Positions 44,644 to 54,718 of a DNA stretch of 64,000 nucleotides are shown here, piece by piece (the first letter of the stretch is position 1; the number at the start of each line of letters is the position of its first letter). The DNA lies in the NCBI GenBank assembly GCA_902581605.1, contig CACHPE010000003.1, positions 1-64,000 of the forward strand, given 5' to 3'. Made by a program: the position numbers and the translations under genes. This DNA is from an uncultured Pelagibacteraceae bacterium. Lineage in GTDB: Bacteria; Pseudomonadota; Alphaproteobacteria; Pelagibacterales; Pelagibacteraceae. The notes beneath the pieces are model-generated. The model saw only the letters and a list, made by a program, of their open reading frames with translations. It ran no database searches and was not told where the DNA came from.

Positions 44644-45411
44644 ATGAATTTAGGTTTTATTGGTACTGGAAAAATTGCAGCTTCAGTGATTACTGGAATA
44701 TGTAAATCAAAAATTTCCTATAAGAAAATTATTATTTCTCCAAGAAATAAAAAAATAGCTCTTGGGTTAAAAAGAAAGTTTAAAAAAATAGTTATTGCCA
44801 AGGATAATCAACAAATCATAGATCAATCCAATTGGGTATTTTTATCTGTTACACCTACTGTTGGTGAAAAAATTATTAAAGATTTAAAATTTAAATCGAC
44901 CCAAACAGTTGTTAGTTTTATTTCAACAATTACTTTATATCAATTAAAGAAAGCAATAAAAGTAAAAGCAAAAATTGTAAGAGCAATACCTCTACCTCCA
45001 ATTTCATTAAAGAAAGGTCCTGTACCTATTTGTCCCCCTAATTCAAAAGTTAAAGCGTTTTTCAATAACTTGGGTACAACTGTAGAAATTAAGAATGAAA
45101 AATCGTCTATAAATTTTTGGTCAACCTCTGGTATGATGGCGCCTTTTTATGAGATGTTGAGAGTAATGACTGATTGGTTGGTAAAAAGAGGGGTAAAAAG
45201 AAATAATGCTCAAAAATATATTACTTCTTTATTTTTAGCTTTATCTGAAGATGCTGTAGCAAATTCAAAAGAAAATTTAAAGAATTTAGTAAAAGAGTCT
45301 CAAACGCCAAAAGGTTTAAATGAACAAGGTGTGAAAGAATTAACTAAAGCTGGATTTTATAGATCTCTAGAAAGAACATTAAATAGTATTCACAGAAGAC
45401 TTAATAAATAA
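44644..45411 (+). CDS. Pyrroline-5-carboxylate reductase-like protein
   Basis: GFIGTGKIAASVITGI Rossmann motif and ProC-like C-terminus. Confidence 0.8.
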   Translation: MNLGFIGTGKIAASVITGICKSKISYKKIIISPRNKKIALGLKRKFKKIVIAKDNQQIIDQSNWVFLSVTPTVGEKIIKDLKFKSTQTVVSFISTITLYQLKKAIKVKAKIVRAIPLPPISLKKGPVPICPPNSKVKAFFNNLGTTVEIKNEKSSINFWSTSGMMAPFYEMLRVMTDWLVKRGVKRNNAQKYITSLFLALSEDAVANSKENLKNLVKESQTPKGLNEQGVKELTKAGFYRSLERTLNSIHRRLNK

Positions 45412-45416
45412 ATCAA

Positions 45417-46205
45417 ATGTCTGAAAATATTTTAGAGATTAATAATTTAAGTAAATATTTTGGTGGATTAGCTGCAGTTTCAGATTGTTCAATAAAAGTT
45501 AAAAGAGGAACTATCACTGGTATCATTGGACCAAATGGATCTGGTAAAACAACTTTATTTAATTTAATTGCTGGAAACTTAAAATCCTCTGGTGGAAATG
45601 TTGTTTTTGATAATGAAAACATCACTGATGTTCCATCTTATGAATTATTTTCTAAAGGGTTGTTAAGAACATTTCAAATTGCACATGAGTTTTCAAATTT
45701 ATCTGTTTTAGAAAATTTAATGATGGTTCCAGGAAATCAATCTGGAGAAAAAATAATGACAGCATTATTTAAACCAGGTTTAGTTGCACAAGAAGAGGCT
45801 GTGGTTAAAGAGAAAGCGAAAGAAGTTGTTGAATTTTTAAATTTAGGACATTTATCAAATGAGCTTGCTGGAAATCTTTCAGGTGGACAAAAGAAATTGT
45901 TAGAACTTGGAAGAACCATGATGGTTGACGCAAAATTAGTATTATTAGATGAAGTAGGGGCTGGAGTTAACAGAACTTTGTTAAAAGATCTTGGAACTGC
46001 AATAGAAAAATTAAATAAAGAAAAAGGTTATACTTTTTGCATGATTGAACATGATATGGATTTTATTGGAAGATTGTGTGATCCAGTGATTGTAATGGCT
46101 GAGGGGTCAGTATTATTTGAGGGAAGTGTTGAAGAAGCAAAAAAAGATGAGAAAGTTATCGAAAGCTATCTTGGAAGAGGGTCAAAATTAAAGGATACTA
46201 ACTAA
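45417..46205 (+). CDS. ABC ATPase, LivG-like (second set)
   Basis: GPNGSGKTTLFNLI, LSGGQKKLLELGR. Confidence 0.92.
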   Translation: MSENILEINNLSKYFGGLAAVSDCSIKVKRGTITGIIGPNGSGKTTLFNLIAGNLKSSGGNVVFDNENITDVPSYELFSKGLLRTFQIAHEFSNLSVLENLMMVPGNQSGEKIMTALFKPGLVAQEEAVVKEKAKEVVEFLNLGHLSNELAGNLSGGQKKLLELGRTMMVDAKLVLLDEVGAGVNRTLLKDLGTAIEKLNKEKGYTFCMIEHDMDFIGRLCDPVIVMAEGSVLFEGSVEEAKKDEKVIESYLGRGSKLKDTN

Positions 46206-46912
46206 TGGCATATTTTGAAGGAATTGAAATGACAGGTGGTTATGGTAATGGTCCTGACATTATTAGTTCGTGTTCAGTAAATGTGAATAAAGGTGAAATA
46301 GTTTCTATTTTGGGGCCTAATGGTGCTGGTAAATCAACTGCCATGAAAGCAATGTTGGGCTTGCTGAATTTAAAGTCTGGATCAGTAAAGATTGATGGTA
46401 AGGATATTTCAAAATTATCTCCTCAAGATCGAGTTAAGCAAGGTATTTCTTTTGTACCGCAAACTAAAAATGTTTTTGCAGGGATGACTGTTGAAGAAAA
46501 TTTAGAAATGGGTGCATTTCTTGTTGAGAATGAAATCAAAAATATAATTGAAGAAATTTATGAATTATTTCCAATTTTAAGAGAGAAAAGAAATCAGTTG
46601 GTTGGTGAACTTTCTGGAGGTCAAAGACAACAAGTAGCTCTAGGTCGAGCTTTAATGATTAAACCCACAGTTTTAATGTTAGATGAACCAACTGCTGGCG
46701 TATCACCAATTGTGATGGACGAATTATTCGATCATATTGTAAAAGTAAAAAGAACTAATGTTGCAATATTAATGGTAGAGCAAAATGCAAAACAAGCCTT
46801 AAGTATTTCAGACAGAGGCTACGTGCTAGTTACTGGAGAAAATCGTTATTCAGGTACTGGAAAAGAATTATTAGACGATCCAAGAGTAAGAAGCTCTTTT
46901 TTAGGAGGGTAA
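46205..46912 (+). CDS. ABC ATPase, LivF-like (second set)
   Basis: GPNGAGKSTAMKAM, LSGGQRQQVALGRAL. Confidence 0.92.
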   Translation: MAYFEGIEMTGGYGNGPDIISSCSVNVNKGEIVSILGPNGAGKSTAMKAMLGLLNLKSGSVKIDGKDISKLSPQDRVKQGISFVPQTKNVFAGMTVEENLEMGAFLVENEIKNIIEEIYELFPILREKRNQLVGELSGGQRQQVALGRALMIKPTVLMLDEPTAGVSPIVMDELFDHIVKVKRTNVAILMVEQNAKQALSISDRGYVLVTGENRYSGTGKELLDDPRVRSSFLGG

Positions 46913-46913
46913 T

Positions 46914-47924
46914 ATGGATTTTGTAAATGCAATAATTCTATTATTAAATTATATATTTATTCCCGCATTAACTTATGGTTCTCAGTTAGCATTAGGTGCA
47001 ATATTTGTAACATTAATCTATGGAATTTTAAGATTTGCAAACTTTGCGACTGGTGACATGATGTCTTTTGGAACCATGATGACAATATTGTTTACATGGT
47101 ATTTTCAATCTTTAGGTGTTTCTTTAGGTATTTTACCTACTGCATTATTGGCTATTCCATTTGGAGTAATTTTCATGATTTTTTATATGCTTTTAATAGA
47201 TAAGTTTGTCTTTCAGTATTATAGAAATCAAAAAAGTCCCCCAGTTCAATTTGCTATGGTGAGTATTGGAGTAATGTTTGTAACACAAGCTGTGGTAAGA
47301 ATTATTATTGGACCTGGTGACAGAAGATTTTTTGATGGTGAAAAATTCATTATTAAAGCTCGTGAATTTAAGGAGATGACAGGTTTAAATGAAGGTCTTG
47401 CATTGAAATCAACTCAAGTGATTACTATTTTTGTAACAATAGTTTTAGTCTCTTTATTGTTTTGGTTTTTAAATAGAACAAAAACTGGAAAAAGTATGAA
47501 AGCTTATTCTGATAATGAAGACCTTGCTTTATTATCAGGTATTGATCCAAAAAAAATAGTTTTAGTTACCTGGGTTATTGCTGGAATTTTAGCTACAATT
47601 GGTGGAGCTTTGTATGGTTTAGATAAAAGTTTTAAACCTTTTACTTATTTTAATAATATGCTTCCTATTTTTGCTGCTGCAATTGTTGGAGGAATTGGAA
47701 ATCCATTTGGAGCTTTTTTAGGCGGATATGTAATTGCTTTTTCTGAAATATTACTCACTTACGCATATAAAAAATTCTTTATGTATATTTTACCAGAAAG
47801 TATGGAGCCAAGTAGTTTGGTTCAGTTATTATCTACAGATTATAAGTTTGCAGTCTCGTTCTCTATTCTTGTAATAGTTTTAATTTATCGACCTTCGGGA
47901 ATATTTAAGGGGAAAGTATTGTGA
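46914..47924 (+). CDS. ABC permease, LivH-like (second set)
   Basis: LivH-type permease. Confidence 0.9.
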   Translation: MDFVNAIILLLNYIFIPALTYGSQLALGAIFVTLIYGILRFANFATGDMMSFGTMMTILFTWYFQSLGVSLGILPTALLAIPFGVIFMIFYMLLIDKFVFQYYRNQKSPPVQFAMVSIGVMFVTQAVVRIIIGPGDRRFFDGEKFIIKAREFKEMTGLNEGLALKSTQVITIFVTIVLVSLLFWFLNRTKTGKSMKAYSDNEDLALLSGIDPKKIVLVTWVIAGILATIGGALYGLDKSFKPFTYFNNMLPIFAAAIVGGIGNPFGAFLGGYVIAFSEILLTYAYKKFFMYILPESMEPSSLVQLLSTDYKFAVSFSILVIVLIYRPSGIFKGKVL

Positions 47925-49291
47925 GAAAAAACCTAAATGTAATTGCAGCTTACAGTATCATGATGGTACTCATTCTGATGGTTGGTATATTTCAGTCTTG
48001 GAACATAGCGCTATCAATATTTAATCTTTGTTTAATTTCTGCAGTTATGACAATGGGTGCGAATATTCAATGGGGATATGCTGGTTTAATTAATTTTGGA
48101 ATTATGGGCTATACAGCTTTAGGTGGTTTAGCTGCGGTATTAATATCTGTAGATCCTGTCCAAGAAGCCTGGAGGGCAGGAGGTTTCGACATTCTAATGT
48201 CGTTGTGGCTGATAGTAGTAATGGTATTAGTTATACGCTTTGTTTTAAAAAGATTTGAAAAATCAAAAATAAGAACATACAGCATAGCTGCAATAATAAT
48301 TTCAGGTATTTTACTTATTAGATTTTCTGCAGAGCCAGGCATAGAAGCAATTGAAGCAGTGGATCCAGCTAAAACTGGTTTCTTAGGAGGATTTGGATTA
48401 CCAATAATATTTTCTTGGATAGTAGGAGCACTTTTTGCTGGTGGTTTAGCTTTTATAGTTGGAAAAGTTGCACTTGGTCTTAGAGCAGATTATTTAGCTA
48501 TCGCAACACTTCTTATTTCTGAAATTGTTATTGCAATTATTAAACATGAAGACTGGCTCACAAGAGGGGTTAAAAATGTTATTGGATTAAAAAGACCTGC
48601 ACCTTATGAAGTAGATCTTCAAACAACTGATTGGTTTATTAAATTAGTTGAAAAGTTTAATTCAGGAAAATTAAGTGTAATTGAGAATTTAGCTGATAGA
48701 CAAGCTGCTTTAAATCAACTTGTTATTGAAGGCTCTTCAGTATTTGTAAAACTGTGTTATTCAGGATTATTTTTAGTAGTAGTAATCATTCTTTTAATTT
48801 TAACTCAAAAGGCTCTTTATTCTCCATGGGGAAGAATGATGAGGGCAATTAGAGATAATGAGGAAGCTGCAAATGCAATGGGCAAAAATGTTGTTAAACA
48901 ACATCTACTAATTTTTATTTTAGGCTCAGCAATTGTTGGAATTGCGGGCGCAATGCTTGTTACACAAGATGGTTTATTCACACCGGGAAGTTATAGACCT
49001 ATGAGATATACTTTTTTGATTTGGGTGATGGTAATTGTTGGAGGAAGTGGAAATAATTTTGGAGCAATTTTAGGAGGATTTGTTGTTTGGTTTTTATGGA
49101 TTGAAGCTGCACCAATATCATTATTCTTAATAAACTTTTTCACTGCGGGAATTCCTGAAACAAATGCACTTAAATCTCATTTAATTGAAAGTGTTCCTTA
49201 TTTTAGATTTTTACTGATGGGATTAGGATTGTTGTTTATAATGAGGTATAGACCTAAAGGTATACTTCCTGAAAAAATAGAAATAAAGTAA
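47921..49291 (+). CDS. ABC permease, LivM-like (second set, extended 456 aa)
   Basis: LRADYLAIATLLISEI; additional segments relative to the first LivM. Confidence 0.9.
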   Translation: MRKNLNVIAAYSIMMVLILMVGIFQSWNIALSIFNLCLISAVMTMGANIQWGYAGLINFGIMGYTALGGLAAVLISVDPVQEAWRAGGFDILMSLWLIVVMVLVIRFVLKRFEKSKIRTYSIAAIIISGILLIRFSAEPGIEAIEAVDPAKTGFLGGFGLPIIFSWIVGALFAGGLAFIVGKVALGLRADYLAIATLLISEIVIAIIKHEDWLTRGVKNVIGLKRPAPYEVDLQTTDWFIKLVEKFNSGKLSVIENLADRQAALNQLVIEGSSVFVKLCYSGLFLVVVIILLILTQKALYSPWGRMMRAIRDNEEAANAMGKNVVKQHLLIFILGSAIVGIAGAMLVTQDGLFTPGSYRPMRYTFLIWVMVIVGGSGNNFGAILGGFVVWFLWIEAAPISLFLINFFTAGIPETNALKSHLIESVPYFRFLLMGLGLLFIMRYRPKGILPEKIEIK

Positions 49292-49296
49292 ATGTA

Positions 49297-49368
49297 ATGA
49301 AATATATTATATTAGGTGCTGCTGCTGCTTGGGCTTTGTATATGGCTGACAAGTATTTATTCTTTTAA
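49297..49368 (+). CDS. Putative 23-aa membrane microprotein
   Basis: ATG..TAA encodes MKYIILGAAAAWALYMADKYLFF; stop overlaps the next gene's ATG (taATG). Confidence 0.5.
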   Translation: MKYIILGAAAAWALYMADKYLFF

Positions 49369-50537
49369 TGAATAAAAATCTTTCGTTACTAATTTTAAGC
49401 CAGATTTTTGCTTTTACAGCTGCTCCAGTCACCGTTTTTTTAAGTGGTATAATTGGATCAAAATTTAGTCCAATAAAATCTTTAGCAACTCTTCCAATGG
49501 CTTTGTCAGTAGTCGGAATTGCGTTATTTGCTTTTTTTGCTGCAAAGTTAATGAGTATAATTGGACGGAAATTGGGATTCATTTACGCATCATTATGTAC
49601 ATGTTTTGCATCTCTTTTAACTGCATACTCTATAATTATAGAAAGTTTTGTCTTATATAATTTAGGATGCTTTTTAATTGGTGGAGGAATAGCTTTCAGT
49701 CATCAATATCGTTTTGCAGCAGTTGAGGTTGTGGATAAGGATTATGCACCAAAAGCAATTTCTATCATTTTGTTAGCAGGAATAGGTTCGGCCTTTATTG
49801 GTCCAAACATCGCAAATATTTCGAAAGGATTTATTTCAGATCATATATATGCAGGTTCTTATTTTGCACTTGCCATTTTATCTATCTCATCAACAATATT
49901 TTTAATTTTTTATCAGGAACCAAAAACGATATCTAGTAATCAATATAAAACAGGAAGAAGTTTTTTTGAGCTTATCTCACAACCTAGATTTCTACAGGCA
50001 CTGATAGCTTCAGCTTTTGCATATGCAGTAATGACTTTTTTAATGACAGCAACTCCCATAAGTATGCATTTGATGGAGAAAATAAGTTTATCCAAGACTG
50101 GATTTGTTATTCAGCTTCATATCGCAGCCATGTTTTTACCTTCACTAATTACTGGAAATTTAATTAAAAGGTTTGGTCATAGTAAAATTATGCATGTGGG
50201 AGTTTTATTATTTTTAACCACAATAATAACTAGTTTGTTTGAACAAAATTTTATTAATTATATGATTGCTCTTATTTTTCTGGGGCTAGGATGGAATTTT
50301 TTATTTATATCAGGAACAAGTTTACTTGTTTTGTGTTACAGAGAAGAGGAGAAATTTAGAGCTCAAGGATATAATGATTTAATTGTTTACTCTATACAAG
50401 CAGCAGCGAGTTTGTCTGCTGGGGTGTTTCTAAGCTTAACTAGCTGGAAAACTATGAATTTAATATGTTTGATTTTTCTAATTATCATAGCTCTATCTAC
50501 CATAAGAGCTGATTTAAAAAAAAACCCCAGTAATTAA
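49368..50537 (+). CDS. MFS transporter
   Basis: 12-TM MFS pattern. Confidence 0.85.
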   Translation: MNKNLSLLILSQIFAFTAAPVTVFLSGIIGSKFSPIKSLATLPMALSVVGIALFAFFAAKLMSIIGRKLGFIYASLCTCFASLLTAYSIIIESFVLYNLGCFLIGGGIAFSHQYRFAAVEVVDKDYAPKAISIILLAGIGSAFIGPNIANISKGFISDHIYAGSYFALAILSISSTIFLIFYQEPKTISSNQYKTGRSFFELISQPRFLQALIASAFAYAVMTFLMTATPISMHLMEKISLSKTGFVIQLHIAAMFLPSLITGNLIKRFGHSKIMHVGVLLFLTTIITSLFEQNFINYMIALIFLGLGWNFLFISGTSLLVLCYREEEKFRAQGYNDLIVYSIQAAASLSAGVFLSLTSWKTMNLICLIFLIIIALSTIRADLKKNPSN

Positions 50538-50553
50538 ATTACTGGGGTTTTTT
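50518..50553. terminator. Bidirectional terminator between convergent genes
   Basis: aaaaaaccccagtaattaaattactggggtttttt near-perfect palindrome with A/T flanks. Confidence 0.92.
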
Positions 50554-50569
50554 GAATTAAGATAAAAAA

Positions 50570-51760
50570 TTATCTTTGTTTTTTAGTTTTGAATTTTCCG
50601 CCTTTAATTTCTTGTTCTAAGAAAGAACCTTCAGCTTCTCCAACACTAGTAAAAGTTACTCCAGTAGCACCTTCGTAATTAATCTTTTTACCTTTTGCTA
50701 GTAAGTCTAAACCTTTCTTAAGTTCACCTGGATAAATTTTAGTTCCAGGAGCATTAGCAACATCCATTACATTTTTTGCAATTGATGCTCTGTCAGCAGA
50801 GTTACCTGCTTGCATTGCAAGAACGATTAAAGCAGCTGCATCATAAGATTCACCTGTGTAAGGACCAGAAGCTTCTACACCCCCAGCTTTTGCAACTTCA
50901 GCAAATATACCTGCGCCTTTACCAGTAGAACCTGGTAATGATCCAAATGATTTGCTCAAATCTTTTCCAAATGCATCAACTAAAGATTGACCAATCATAC
51001 CATCTGATAAAATAAATCTATCAAACGCACCAGAGTCTAAAGAAGCTTGAATAATTCCTTTTCCTCCTTGGTCAAGATAACCAATAACTGCTACAGCATC
51101 ACCACCAGCAGAAGCAAGAGTTGCTACTTCAGATGAGTAATCTGCTTTTCCATCTTCGTGAGCAGTTACAGTTGTAACTTTAATACCATGAGCTTCAACT
51201 GCTGCTTTGTAAACATCAGCTAAACCTTTACCATAGTCATTGTTAGTATAAGTGATTGCAACACTTTTTACTTTTCTGTCTTTAGTTATATCAGCTAAAA
51301 TTTGACCACCTCTAGCATCTGATGGAGCAGTTCTAAAGAAATACCCTTTGTCATCTAGAGTTGTTAATCCTGGAGAAGTAGCTGAAGGTGAAATCATTAC
51401 TACACCATTTGGTACAGCAACGTTAGTTGCAATAGCACCAGTTACACCTGAACAGTCCGCTCCCATAATTGCAGCTACACCACCTGAAATTAACCCTTCA
51501 GCTGCAGCTGTTGCCGCTGCTGAGTCAACACAAGTTGAATCTGCTCTTACTGGCTCAATTTTTTTTCCACCTAATAGCGAACCTGAGTCAGAGGCTTCTT
51601 TAAATGCAAGCTCTGCAGATGCAGCCATAGCTGGAGTTAGAGATTCAATAGGACCAGTGAATCCTAAGATGATCCCCATTTTAATCGAATGTCCGTCTGC
51701 CATTACATTTGAACCAAAACTTGATACAAACATGAATACAGCGATAAATAGTTTTCTCAT
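50570..51760 (-). CDS. Branched-chain-type ABC substrate-binding protein
   Basis: MRKLFIAVFMFVSSFGSNVMADG signal, IILGFTGPIESLTPAMAASAELAFKEA. Confidence 0.88.
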   Translation of the reverse strand: MRKLFIAVFMFVSSFGSNVMADGHSIKMGIILGFTGPIESLTPAMAASAELAFKEASDSGSLLGGKKIEPVRADSTCVDSAAATAAAEGLISGGVAAIMGADCSGVTGAIATNVAVPNGVVMISPSATSPGLTTLDDKGYFFRTAPSDARGGQILADITKDRKVKSVAITYTNNDYGKGLADVYKAAVEAHGIKVTTVTAHEDGKADYSSEVATLASAGGDAVAVIGYLDQGGKGIIQASLDSGAFDRFILSDGMIGQSLVDAFGKDLSKSFGSLPGSTGKGAGIFAEVAKAGGVEASGPYTGESYDAAALIVLAMQAGNSADRASIAKNVMDVANAPGTKIYPGELKKGLDLLAKGKKINYEGATGVTFTSVGEAEGSFLEQEIKGGKFKTKKQR

Positions 51761-51867
51761 TATCTTCCTCTTTATTGTTAACAATTTATAAAAGCCAATT
51801 TAAGTATGAATACAATCAATATTCAATGACAAAATTATCCTATTTTAGATGTGTTAATTGATACGGA

Positions 51868-53358
51868 TTATCTTATTGAGAAAGGGTCTAGAGAGGGTTC
51901 GTCTGATGTGTAGAACCAAGTTGTTTTTACTCTTGTGTAGTCTTTAATTGAGTCAATTCCTGCTTCTTTTCCATATCCACTATCCTTGATACCTCCAAAT
52001 GGAGCTGAAGGTGAAATTAATCTATAAGTATTTACAAAGGTTATTCCTGCCCTAATTGCTTTTGAAACTCTCATGCCTCTAGATAAATTACTTGTATAAA
52101 CCCCAGAGGATAATCCATATTGATTATCGTTCATTTTTGAAATTACTTCCTCTTCTGTATCAAATTTCATTACTGATAACACAGGTCCAAATAATTCATT
52201 TTCTGCTACTGGCAGATTGTGATTATCACATTCTATAATTGTAGGAGGAAAGTAATATCCTTTATTTGAAAAAGAATGTCTTTCACCTCCACACTTAATT
52301 TTTCCACCTTGATCAATTGTCTCTTTAATATTTTTTTCTATTACTTCTAATTGTTTAAAATTACTTAAAGGACCCATTTCTGTTTCTGGATCCATTGGTG
52401 CTCCTATTTTTATTTTAGATGCACGTTTTGAAAGCTTGTCTAAAAATTCATCATAAATTCCTTTTTGCAAATAAAGTCTTGAACCTGCTATACAACTTTG
52501 TCCGCTTGCACCAAATATTCCAGCTGTAATACCATTTATTGCATTTTCTTGCTCTGCATCATCAAAGACTGCAACTGGACTTTTTCCGCCTAGTTCTAAA
52601 CTTACTTCTGATAAATTTTCTGCAGAGTTTTTAATTATATGTCTTGCTGTTTCAAGACCACCAGTAAAAGCAACTTTTTCAACTAAGTTATGAGTAGTTA
52701 AACTTTTACCACAAGGATCTCCAAATCCTGTAATTACATTCACCACACCTTTAGGGATACCAGTTTTTTCAACTAATTTTGCAAATTCAAACAAAACAGC
52801 AGGTGCAAGTTCTGAAGATTTAATTACCACTGTATTACCCATTGCAAGTGCTGGTGCTACTTTAGTTGCGGTTAAAAACATTTGTGAATTCCAAGGAATA
52901 ATTGCAGCTATAACTCCTATAGGTATTCTTGTTGTTATTGCTTGAACATTTGGCTTATCGATTGGCAAAACCGTACCTTCAACTTTATCTGCCAAGCCAG
53001 CATAATAGTCGTAGTATTCTGCTATATAAACTGCTTGCTTTTTTGTTTCTCTGTAAAGTTTTCCAGTATCAATTGTTTCTATTTCTCCTAGCATTTCTGC
53101 ATTCTCTCTCAATTGATTTCCAATAGCTCTTAAATATTTAGCTCTTTCTCTGGGAAGTAGTTTTGGCCATTCACCTTCGAATGCTTTTTGAGCAGCTTTA
53201 ACTGCGTTATCAACATCTTTATCGCTTGCTTCTGGAACAACTGCCCATGGCTCATTATGTTCTGGATTTAGAGTTTCAAATGTTCTTTTACTTTCAGAGT
53301 CAACCCACTCTCCATTAATAAACATTTTATATTGTTTAAGTTTACTCATCTGATCCAA
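51868..53358 (-). CDS. Aldehyde dehydrogenase
   Basis: ELGGKSPVAVFDDA, GQSCIAGSRLYL catalytic Cys motif. Confidence 0.95.
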   Translation of the reverse strand: MDQMSKLKQYKMFINGEWVDSESKRTFETLNPEHNEPWAVVPEASDKDVDNAVKAAQKAFEGEWPKLLPRERAKYLRAIGNQLRENAEMLGEIETIDTGKLYRETKKQAVYIAEYYDYYAGLADKVEGTVLPIDKPNVQAITTRIPIGVIAAIIPWNSQMFLTATKVAPALAMGNTVVIKSSELAPAVLFEFAKLVEKTGIPKGVVNVITGFGDPCGKSLTTHNLVEKVAFTGGLETARHIIKNSAENLSEVSLELGGKSPVAVFDDAEQENAINGITAGIFGASGQSCIAGSRLYLQKGIYDEFLDKLSKRASKIKIGAPMDPETEMGPLSNFKQLEVIEKNIKETIDQGGKIKCGGERHSFSNKGYYFPPTIIECDNHNLPVAENELFGPVLSVMKFDTEEEVISKMNDNQYGLSSGVYTSNLSRGMRVSKAIRAGITFVNTYRLISPSAPFGGIKDSGYGKEAGIDSIKDYTRVKTTWFYTSDEPSLDPFSIR

Positions 53359-54127
53359 TAAAATTTTTGATCGTTAAATTTACATCATCAGCACACTCAA
53401 TACCACAAAGATGTTTTCCATCTTTAATGATCTTTAATTGACTTTTAGAGATTAAAGCATTCAATTCTTGAGACATTTTTACAGTTGAGCCAATGTCGTA
53501 TTCACCTGTCATAACTAGCGTATTAGATTTAATTTTATTAAAATCTTCATCATTTTTGTGATTAACGAATAGCTCGTAAACCTTTAGAAAATTATTCATG
53601 TTATTTGCAGATAAAATTGAACTTATTTTTTCATATATTTCTGGATTATTTTCTAAATATTTATCAGTAAACCACCTCTTTAAAGCTTGCTTTGAAAGCT
53701 TTAAATCTTGTTTTGCCTGTTCAAACCTTTGATTAACAATTTTTTGTTGTTCTTTAGTTCTTTTATAAACAGAACACAAAAGAGTTAATGTCTGTAAACG
53801 TTCATTATGTTTAATTGCAAAATTTCGTGCAATTAAAGACCCTATAGAGAAACCTACAAGATGTATTTTTTTTATTTTAAGATGGTCCAAAAGCTCGATA
53901 AGTTGTTTAGAAAAATCATCAAAACTTATTTCACCTTCTTCTAATGGTGATCTTCCATGACCTAAAATGTCGTAAGCAATATTTGAATGATAATTAAAAA
54001 ATTCAAGCTGAGGCTGCCAAATTTCATGAGTTAGACCAACACCATGCACAAATACTATTGGGACTTCTTGATCTTTTTTATTGAATAAGTAATAGGTTCC
54101 TGAGGCAGTAGTTCCTGTTATCATCAA
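53342..54127 (-). CDS. Alpha/beta hydrolase
   Basis: VFVHGVGLTHEIWQPQ, GFSIGSLIA nucleophile elbow. Confidence 0.9.
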   Translation of the reverse strand: MMITGTTASGTYYLFNKKDQEVPIVFVHGVGLTHEIWQPQLEFFNYHSNIAYDILGHGRSPLEEGEISFDDFSKQLIELLDHLKIKKIHLVGFSIGSLIARNFAIKHNERLQTLTLLCSVYKRTKEQQKIVNQRFEQAKQDLKLSKQALKRWFTDKYLENNPEIYEKISSILSANNMNNFLKVYELFVNHKNDEDFNKIKSNTLVMTGEYDIGSTVKMSQELNALISKSQLKIIKDGKHLCGIECADDVNLTIKNFIGSDE

Positions 54128-54130
54128 GAA

Positions 54131-54718
54131 TTATTTTGGCTCAATGCCCATTTCTTTCATATCTTGATATCTGTCACCAGTTCTTGCATGTGCTCTACCA
54201 CTTGATGCACCACCAATTGCAATAACCACCTCGTCATCGAAGGGTGCATCATGAATAGTAAATTCATGAGTTAGGTAATATGGTCTCAATCCAGAGTCTG
54301 TTTTATGCATCATAGGAATTGCAATCTTTGATCCAGCTGGTCCTCTTGTGTTTGTAAAACTTAAATATGAAGTTCCACCCACAGCATCTCTAAATTTATT
54401 TCCAAACCTTAAAGTATGAATAAAAGCTGAAGCATGTTCTATTTCGCCGTTCAGTCCAACTACACCTGCCTTACCATATGCTAATATTTTTTCAGGTGAT
54501 CCTATTTCTTTTATCAATTCTGGAACAAGTAAATCACCTAGCTTTGGTGCAAGATCTAAAATAGTTGGTCTGAGATCTTCAACAAAACCCTGACCATCCC
54601 ATGGATTTTTAAAAACTGCTGCTACTGATACCATTAAAACTGGTTCTTTCGCCTCTTTACCACCTTCAATAAAAGTTTTGTCTACAAATTTTGTAAATTT
54701 TCTTAATTCTAATTTCAT
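54131..54718 (-). CDS. DUF1185 ('amino acid synthesis') family protein
   Basis: RKFTKFVDKTFIEGGKEAKEPVLMVSVAAVFKNPW, IAIGGASSGRAHARTGDRYQDM. Confidence 0.75.
   Translation of the reverse strand: MKLELRKFTKFVDKTFIEGGKEAKEPVLMVSVAAVFKNPWDGQGFVEDLRPTILDLAPKLGDLLVPELIKEIGSPEKILAYGKAGVVGLNGEIEHASAFIHTLRFGNKFRDAVGGTSYLSFTNTRGPAGSKIAIPMMHKTDSGLRPYYLTHEFTIHDAPFDDEVVIAIGGASSGRAHARTGDRYQDMKEMGIEPK

Noticed and set aside
51348-51791. 147-aa plus-strand ORF antisense to the SBP gene
   Set aside because: Low-complexity Ala/Pro/Glu-rich translation opposite a clear SBP; shadow ORF.
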